A stretch of 38,331 nucleotides of DNA from positions 1-38,331 of the forward strand of contig JBBQSU010000015.1 in assembly GCA_038234815.1 (NCBI GenBank), written 5' to 3'. This DNA comes from JBBQSU01 sp038234815. GTDB taxonomy: Bacteria > Planctomycetota > Phycisphaerae > Tepidisphaerales > Tepidisphaeraceae. A program made the position numbers and the translations under genes. Numbering within the stretch: position 1 is the stretch's first letter; the number at the start of each line of letters is the position of its first letter. Positions 33,074-38,331 of this stretch are shown piece after piece. A model generated the notes under the pieces. It was not told the DNA's origin. It did not search any database and saw only the letters and a list, made by a program, of their open reading frames with translations.

Positions 33074-34714
33074 GTGGCGAAGTTCCGGATCGACAGCATC
33101 GCGGACCTGGCACGACAGATGACCTTTACGCCCCATGAGACTCGGGCACAACAGGTTGTGTCTGCCGAGGGGTTGCTGCACGACATTGATCCCGCCCGGG
33201 CCTATCCATTGGATTTCATCATCTTTCGCATCACCGGGTATCACCCTCGAAAGGTGGACGACAGCCTGCTGACGGGCATGGCCCTTCAGCATGACCTTGG
33301 CCTGCTGATCGAGCGCGTGAGCGAGACGCTGGACTTGGCTATTGCCCGGATCGCCGAACCGGTCATGTCGATCGAGGAAGTGACCGAGCGGTTTAACGTC
33401 ACCAGCAAGACCATTCAGCGCTGGCGGCGAAAGGGCCTGCCTGCCCGCCGGTTCGTATTCGGCGATGGCAAGCGACGAGTGGGATTCCTGCTGTCGAGCG
33501 TGGAACGGTTCTTCGCCTCCCATCGCCGGCAGGTGACGCGCGGAACTAATCTTTCATTGGTCGATTCAACTGAAGTTGGCGAGATCGTGCGCCGGGCACG
33601 GGTGCTGGCTCTTGCGGGGCAGGCGGTCAGCCAGATCACCCGAAGGATCGGCCGCAAGCTCAACCGCTCACCGGCGATGGTTCTGCAAATTTTGCGAAAG
33701 GCCGACGCCGATTATCCCGAGCAGGCAATTTTGCCACTGGCCGCTCCTGAAATCTCGGCCGACCGTGCGGCAAAGGTGTTACGTGATCTGAAGCACGGAC
33801 TGGGCCTGCTGGCGGCAGCGAAAGCTGCGGGCATTTCCCGGGCCAGTGCGTATCGCCTGGTGGTGGACGAAAAAGTCGCGCGGTTGTCTCGCCGCAGGGT
33901 CAAGTTCATCGACGACGAGCTTTATCATCAACCCGACGCCGAACGTGTGCTGGACCAACTGGCCGGACAAGACACGCTAGACGCCGGCTTGGATAATGCG
34001 GAACGGGCATCAGCCGAACCGACTGCGCCACGCGAGGTCTCTCCCTATCTGGCCGCGCTCTGGCGGACCCCGATTCTATCGCCGTCACGCGAACGGGCCT
34101 TGTTCCTCCAGTTTAACCACCACAAGTTCCGCTTCGTCGTGGCCAGGCGGAGTTTTGAACCGGAACTGGCAAAGGCCCGGGATCTGGCCCGGCTGGATCG
34201 GCTTTGGCATCGAGCAATTGAAGTCAAGAATCAGATCGTGCGCGCGAATTTGCGTCTGGTAGCCAGCATTGCCCGTAAACACGTTCGAGCCGACCTGGAC
34301 CTGATGGAACTCATCAGCGAAGGGAACATCACGCTGATGCGCGCGGTCGAAAGTTTTGACGTACACCAGGGAAATCGGTTCAGCACTTACGCCACCTTTG
34401 CATTGCTCAAGGGGTATGCAAGAGTCGTGCCGGAAATGCTGGCAGCGGCGCGGGCCGGGGCGAACGGCGCGACGGAGTTGTCCGATCTGGCTGATCTCCG
34501 GTCTTCGGGTGTGGGACGGCACGCGGGGGACCGGGAAGAGGTCCGGCTCCTTCTGTCCAGGCTTGACGAGCGTGAACAGGCGGTTATTCGGTCGCGGTTC
34601 GGGCTTGAGGAAGCGCGCAGCTCTGAAAATGATCTGGGGGCCACGCTCGGCGTCTCTCGCCACCGCTTGCGGCAGATCGAACGCCGGGCGATCGAAAAAA
34701 TGCGCCGTGTTTGA
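33074..34714 (+). CDS. Sigma-70 family factor with N-terminal helix-turn-helix extension
   Basis: A 546-aa protein in two halves. The C-terminal half is a sigma factor: SPYLAALWRTPILSPSRE (about 323-340, region 1.2-like), NLRLVASIARKHV through DLMELISEGNITLMRAVESFD and FSTYATFALLKGYAR (about 392-450, region 2), and a region 4 helix-turn-helix (about 492-546, ending GVSRHRLRQIERRAIEKM). Region 3 is reduced to about 40 residues. The N-terminal 300 residues are not sigma-like; 99-147 resemble a MerR/excisionase-type helix-turn-helix (VTERFNVTSKTIQRWRRKG), and two more possible helix-turn-helix segments lie at about 168-210 and 242-262. I recall similar proteins in planctomycetes. The GTG at 33074 is the start with no good ribosome site. 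Confidence 0.85.
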   Translation: MAKFRIDSIADLARQMTFTPHETRAQQVVSAEGLLHDIDPARAYPLDFIIFRITGYHPRKVDDSLLTGMALQHDLGLLIERVSETLDLAIARIAEPVMSIEEVTERFNVTSKTIQRWRRKGLPARRFVFGDGKRRVGFLLSSVERFFASHRRQVTRGTNLSLVDSTEVGEIVRRARVLALAGQAVSQITRRIGRKLNRSPAMVLQILRKADADYPEQAILPLAAPEISADRAAKVLRDLKHGLGLLAAAKAAGISRASAYRLVVDEKVARLSRRRVKFIDDELYHQPDAERVLDQLAGQDTLDAGLDNAERASAEPTAPREVSPYLAALWRTPILSPSRERALFLQFNHHKFRFVVARRSFEPELAKARDLARLDRLWHRAIEVKNQIVRANLRLVASIARKHVRADLDLMELISEGNITLMRAVESFDVHQGNRFSTYATFALLKGYARVVPEMLAAARAGANGATELSDLADLRSSGVGRHAGDREEVRLLLSRLDEREQAVIRSRFGLEEARSSENDLGATLGVSRHRLRQIERRAIEKMRRV

Positions 34715-34847
34715 TGATGAGGGTCCTCGCGGGGAGGATGAACACCGCACTGCAACAGGCCTGTCTGCCTAGTCGCAAAAACCTTTCGCCGCTTTGGCCC
34801 GGAAGCTTGTCCTAAGCACGCGCCAAATCCATCCACTGCTCAATCGT

Positions 34848-34876
34848 TTGCATTCCGGCGTTTTGGCGGGTATTTA
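34848..34876 (+). promoter_or_regulatory. Sigma70-like promoter of the isomerase-family gene
   Basis: TTGCAT (34848-34853) and TATTTA (34871-34876) are 17 bases apart. Transcription would begin near 34883, leaving a leader of about 20 bases that holds AAGGAG (34890-34895), seven bases before the ATG. The -10 and spacer are the same as at 19154-19182. Confidence 0.5.
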
Positions 34877-34902
34877 ACAACTTTCAATCAAGGAGATCAT
34901 CC

Positions 34903-36570
34903 ATGTCCAACTATCAATTGCCGGAAATCGAAAAAACCCTCAAGATCGGAAAAAAGCAGGTCCTATTGGTCGCCAATGGCGATTTGCGCCTCAGTGCCAA
35001 CCAAGTTTGCTGGGAAGCCCAGAAGGCGATGGAAGCGGAACTGGCCGCTTGCGTCAAAACGCTCGGCTATGAACTAGTTCGCGCGCACCCCTACAAGGAA
35101 GACCAGAAGCACGGGTTCATCCAAAGTCAGAAGGAAGGGATGGCGGTTTTTGCCAACATCGACCCCGACGCCAAGTTGATTGTCGCCGAAGCGGTCTGGC
35201 AATACAGCCATCACCTGCTGCACGGGCTGTTCTCGCATCGCGGGCCGATCTGCACGGTGGCCAACTGGTCGGGGCAGTGGCCGGGGCTGGTGGGAATGCT
35301 TAATCTCAATGGCTCGCTCACCAAGGCGGGGATTGGTTATTCGACGCTCTGGACGGAAGATTTCAAGTCGCCGGAGTTCGCCAGGAATCTCGGAGATTTT
35401 TTGAAAAAGGGGAAGGTAAAGCACAAGCTGTCGCACGTGACTAAGTTAAAGGACGTTTCGATTCCGATGCGGGAGCGAAAGCTGGGCGCGGCTTTGGCCG
35501 CCGAATTGCAGAAAAACAAGGCCATCATGGGGATTTTCGACGAAGGTTGCATGGGCATGTACAACGCGATTGTGCCCGATGAACTGCTGCATCCGACGGG
35601 TGTTTTCAAAGAGCGCCTCAGCCAGTCAGCGCTGTATTATGGCGCGACACAAGTGAGCGACGACGAAGCCCGCAAGGTTTATCAGTGGTATCTGGACAAC
35701 GGCATGACCTTTGACCTGGGTCAGGACGATGCGACGGAATTGACCGAAGCGCAAATTCTGATGCAGTGCAAGACGTACATCGCTGCTTTGCGCATCGCCG
35801 ACGAGTTCGGATGCGCGACGATCGGCATTCAGTATCAGCAGGGATTGAAAGACCTGCTGCCGGCGTCGGATTTGGTCGAGGGCACGCTCAACGACTCGCG
35901 TCGACCCCCGGTGCTCAGCGCCGACGGCACGCGGGAATTGTACAAGGGCCAGCCGCTTCCTCATTTCAATGAAGTGGACGAATGCGCCGGCCTGGATGGG
36001 CTAATGATCCAGCGGGTGCATCAGGCGATGGGCCTGCCGGTGGAAAACACGCTTCACGATCTTCGCTGGGGCGACTGGGATGCCAGCAAGACCACCGATG
36101 AGTATGTGTGGGTGTTTGAGATTTCCGGCTCGGCTCCTCCGGCGCATTTCATCAATGGCTGGAAAGGCGCCACGGGCGAGCGGCAGCCGGCGATGTATTT
36201 CCGATTAGGCGGCAGCACAATCAAGGGCATCAGCAAGCCCGGTGAGATTATTTGGAGCCGGATCTACATCGAAAATGGCCGGTTGAACATGGACTTGGGG
36301 CGCGCCAAGGTGATTGAGTTGCCGCAAGAAGAAACCCAGCGGCGATGGGACAGCACCACTCCGCAATGGCCGATCATGCACGCGGTGACGTATGGCGTTT
36401 CCCGCGACGCCATGATGGCCAAGCACAAGTCGAACCACATCCAGTGCGTTTACGGCAACGACGAAAAGTCCGCGGACCGGGCAATGATGGCGCGGGCGTG
36501 CATGGCCGAAGCAATGGGCATGAAGGTGAACCTCTGCGGCACGCAAAAGAACGGCGAGGGGTGGGTGTGA
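34903..36570 (+). CDS. L-fucose/L-arabinose isomerase family protein
   Basis: A 555-aa cytoplasmic protein resembling the fucose/arabinose isomerase superfamily, which interconverts aldoses and ketoses with a bound divalent metal. The N-terminal Rossmann-like part has VLLVANGDLRLSANQVCWEAQ and VANWSGQWPGLVGMLNLNGSL; the centre has FDEGCMGMYNA and ALRIADEFGCATIGIQYQQGL; the C-terminal part has the acidic DLRWGDWD segment. The sugar is not clear and this subgroup may not be a true fucose isomerase. A strong AAGGAG precedes the ATG, and the gene has its own promoter. It converges with the response regulator gene. Confidence 0.8.
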   Translation: MSNYQLPEIEKTLKIGKKQVLLVANGDLRLSANQVCWEAQKAMEAELAACVKTLGYELVRAHPYKEDQKHGFIQSQKEGMAVFANIDPDAKLIVAEAVWQYSHHLLHGLFSHRGPICTVANWSGQWPGLVGMLNLNGSLTKAGIGYSTLWTEDFKSPEFARNLGDFLKKGKVKHKLSHVTKLKDVSIPMRERKLGAALAAELQKNKAIMGIFDEGCMGMYNAIVPDELLHPTGVFKERLSQSALYYGATQVSDDEARKVYQWYLDNGMTFDLGQDDATELTEAQILMQCKTYIAALRIADEFGCATIGIQYQQGLKDLLPASDLVEGTLNDSRRPPVLSADGTRELYKGQPLPHFNEVDECAGLDGLMIQRVHQAMGLPVENTLHDLRWGDWDASKTTDEYVWVFEISGSAPPAHFINGWKGATGERQPAMYFRLGGSTIKGISKPGEIIWSRIYIENGRLNMDLGRAKVIELPQEETQRRWDSTTPQWPIMHAVTYGVSRDAMMAKHKSNHIQCVYGNDEKSADRAMMARACMAEAMGMKVNLCGTQKNGEGWV

Positions 36571-36638
36571 TCGACTCCGGCTTCTGCCCCGGCGCCGGTG
36601 TCGTGTACTAGCCAGTTTGATGCCGGGCCTCGGCGCGA

Positions 36639-37826
36639 TCAAGCCGGATCGCTAAGCGAATCGGTGTCGCCTTTCCACCAGTCGGGATTGATCCGATCCG
36701 AGCGAAAATTGTCGCCGGGTTGATGGTCACGGGAATGATAGTCGCTTGGACGATATTCGTTGCCGTCTGATGCGTCGGCCGGCTCGGCGTCGTCCCCCCG
36801 GACCATGGCGGCCAGTTCGACGGCGAAGATCGGGCTGATGGCTTGTAGCGTTTGCACGTCTTCGTCGCTGAAGCTTTCGGCAGAATCCCGGAAAAAAACC
36901 ACCGCGGCCAAGGGTTCACCCAGATAAGTGCAGTTCACAGCCAGGAATTCCTGCCCGCCGAGGCGCTCCATTTCCTCGTCGCTAAATCGATCGGCCATTG
37001 CGTCCGGTGTCAGGCGGACCAAGCCGTCGCGCAGCACGTGCGGGAGGATTTCACGCTTGAGCGCTTCGGTGATTTCCGGCGCTCCGGGGATGGTGTACTT
37101 CATGTACGCGCCGAGTTGGAAATCAACATCGTCGCTGGCTGCCAGCCAGAGCGCGATGTTGCAATACCCCAACTGCCGCAGCAGCCAGTCCATCGTGTGG
37201 CAAAGCAATTCTTCCAGATCCTTGGCGTTGCCGATGTATTTTCGGAATCCTTCCTGCGTGCGCACGCCGTCAAACTGCTTGCTTAGATCGCCGTAAGCCG
37301 AGACCAGATCGTTGCAAAGCAGGTCCACCTTTTTGCTGACCAGCCTGCGGGCTTCGCTGAGTTTTTTGACGGCGCTCTTGAGCCGCTGGAGGCGTCGTTC
37401 GTGCCGGAGAATCATGGCCTGCCGAAGCAGCGCGCCTTTCACGCCGTCGAGCAGTTGTTTAGATGAAAACGGCTTAGGAAGAAGGTCCAGCGCGCCATTG
37501 CGGAAGGCGCAGAGCGTGTTGTCGAGGCTAGGCTCGCCGGTGATTACGATCGCGCGGGCTGAGGGCTGGCGGATCTGAAGCTCTTTGAGCAGGTTCAGGC
37601 CGTCGCCATCGGGCAATTTTACGTCGGTGACAAGCAATTCGATGTTGCTCGAAGCGATGATCTTGCGCGCCTGCTTTAAGTTGCTGGCGGTCAGGATGTC
37701 GCAGGCCAGCGTCAGACCAATCACATCCTGCACGGTTTCGACCAGCGCCCGTTCGTCATCAACCACCAGGACCCGCGGGCGGGATTGGGCGACGGCCTTT
37801 ACCGGGCTTTTTACAACTTGCGCCAT
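36639..37826 (-). CDS. Response regulator with C-terminal GAF-like domain
   Basis: A 395-aa protein. The N-terminal receiver domain shows the acidic pair in VVDDE, the phosphorylation aspartate in LLVTDVKLPDGDG, the Thr in VITGEPS and the Lys in LPKPFSS. A charged helical linker (RHERRLQRLKSAVKKLSEARRL) leads to a region resembling a GAF domain (LLRQLGYCNIALWLAASDD onward). There is no helix-turn-helix, so it probably does not bind DNA. The last 45 residues are hydrophilic and rich in Asp, Ser and Arg. GGAG lies eight bases before the ATG at the complement of 37824-37826. It follows a histidine kinase gene by 68 bases, its likely partner. Confidence 0.88.
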   Translation of the reverse strand: MAQVVKSPVKAVAQSRPRVLVVDDERALVETVQDVIGLTLACDILTASNLKQARKIIASSNIELLVTDVKLPDGDGLNLLKELQIRQPSARAIVITGEPSLDNTLCAFRNGALDLLPKPFSSKQLLDGVKGALLRQAMILRHERRLQRLKSAVKKLSEARRLVSKKVDLLCNDLVSAYGDLSKQFDGVRTQEGFRKYIGNAKDLEELLCHTMDWLLRQLGYCNIALWLAASDDVDFQLGAYMKYTIPGAPEITEALKREILPHVLRDGLVRLTPDAMADRFSDEEMERLGGQEFLAVNCTYLGEPLAAVVFFRDSAESFSDEDVQTLQAISPIFAVELAAMVRGDDAEPADASDGNEYRPSDYHSRDHQPGDNFRSDRINPDWWKGDTDSLSDPA

Positions 37827-37894
37827 AAACTGTTCTCCACCATCCGGGAACAACAAGGTTCGTTTTTTACGACTCTGAAGCCCACTTGTTTCTT

Positions 37895-38331
37895 CTATTG
37901 CGCCGCTCGCTTACGTTGCTTTTCCGTCCCTGGCGTTTCCGTCACCGCCGGCAGCAGGACGATCGTTCGCGTGCCGTGGCTTTGGCGACTCTCCAGGCGG
38001 ATGCTTCCACCTGACGCCTCAACCCATCTCAGGGCCTTGGCCAGGCCCATTCCGCGCCGGCGGCCGGCCTGCTTTGAACTGAAGAACGGATCGAACGCAT
38101 GCTTGAGCGTGTGATCGTCCATTCCACAGCCGTTGTCAGTGACCGTCAGCACCACCCGATCGCTATACCGGTCGTGATCGACATGCACGTCGATCCGCCC
38201 GGTCGCCGGGTCGGTGGCCTGCAAGGCGTTATTAAACACCTCCGACAGCGCCGCTTTCACCTGAATCGGGTCGATCCTCACTTTCGGAACCGAGCCGATC
38301 GTTAACTCAAACTTTCTATCGGCTGGATCAA
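37895..38331 (-). CDS. Sensor histidine kinase (C-terminal part, cut by window edge)
   Basis: The frame is open to the right edge of the window, so only the last 145 residues are present. They form the HATPase catalytic domain: N box with FNNALQATD, G1 box DNGCGMD, F box DPFFSSKQ, and G2 box GRRRGMGLAKALRWVEASGG. A GTG at 38281 could be read as a start but would cut the domain, and the frame upstream (ending KFELTIGSVPKVRIDP) continues the fold. It lies immediately upstream of the response regulator on the same strand, indicating a cognate pair. The sensor part and the phosphorylated histidine lie outside the window. Confidence 0.9.
   Translation of the reverse strand, partial: DPADRKFELTIGSVPKVRIDPIQVKAALSEVFNNALQATDPATGRIDVHVDHDRYSDRVVLTVTDNGCGMDDHTLKHAFDPFFSSKQAGRRRGMGLAKALRWVEASGGSIRLESRQSHGTRTIVLLPAVTETPGTEKQRKRAAQ

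Noticed and set aside
36591..36600. A GGCGCC-centred palindrome (CCGGCGCCGG) between the isomerase and response regulator genes
   Set aside because: It is only 10 bp, lacks the GCGCAAATT arms, and has no AT-rich spacer, so it does not belong to the repeat family.
1..38331. CRISPR arrays, rRNA or tRNA genes, complete insertion sequences
   Set aside because: No regularly spaced direct repeats, no recognisable RNA gene sequence and no transposase were found by eye; tRNAs could still be missed without a scan.

Overview
The window is a 38.3 kb stretch of GC-rich bacterial chromosome with about 28 convincing protein genes and no rRNA, tRNA or CRISPR array that I can see. I infer a planctomycete, probably of the Phycisphaerae type. 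The reasons are a sigma-70 factor with a long N-terminal helix-turn-helix extension, the C-terminal tail of the Amt-like protein, the mixture of housekeeping genes in unrelated short operons, and frequent GTG starts with weak Shine-Dalgarno sites. This placement is from memory of protein families, not from a search.

Layout. Positions 1-12043 are all on the minus strand: a FAD-dependent oxidoreductase cut by the window edge, a membrane protein of unknown role, a HerA-like ATPase, nadC, an Amt-like protein lacking the two pore histidines, a secreted dienelactone-hydrolase-like enzyme, an orphan ABC ATPase and mfd. After the first copy of a palindrome-headed repeat element come guaA (+) and larC (-). 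From 15779 to 27149 the plus strand carries a 72-aa unknown protein with its own terminator, an MBL-fold hydrolase, a phospholipid/cell-wall lipid set (pgsA, pgpA, uppP), a Gfo/Idh/MocA oxidoreductase with a GH113-like glycosidase, a secreted helical protein with an OppA-type binding protein, a second copy of the repeat element, and a PocR-GAF-PP2C phosphatase. Positions 27165-31116 (-) hold a complete sulfate ABC importer (sbp-cysT-cysW-cysA) with a sigma70-like promoter and a long leader. The right end carries a membrane protein, the sigma factor, a fucose/arabinose-isomerase-family protein, and a two-component pair whose kinase runs off the window.

How genes work together. PgsA and PgpA catalyse successive steps of phosphatidylglycerol synthesis and UppP recycles undecaprenyl carriers, so 17108-19123 is a membrane/envelope operon. 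The sulfate operon is complete. The oxidoreductase, GH113-like enzyme and isomerase-family protein suggest carbohydrate use; two of their transcription units have near-identical promoters (17-bp spacer and TATTTA -10).

Most unusual feature. Two intergenic elements (about 12257-12670 and 24617-25085) share one architecture: a long perfect palindrome centred on GGCGCC, an AT-rich spacer of about 80 bp with CGTTTAT at its midpoint, a second imperfect palindrome of the same family, then an ATG 43.5 to 44.5 bases from the second centre. That ATG opens a small reading frame with a hydrophobic N terminus and a Gly-Thr-Pro-Phe-rich tail. A 34-base block is identical in both. I do not recognise this element; it looks like a dispersed repeat family and is the best candidate here for something undescribed.
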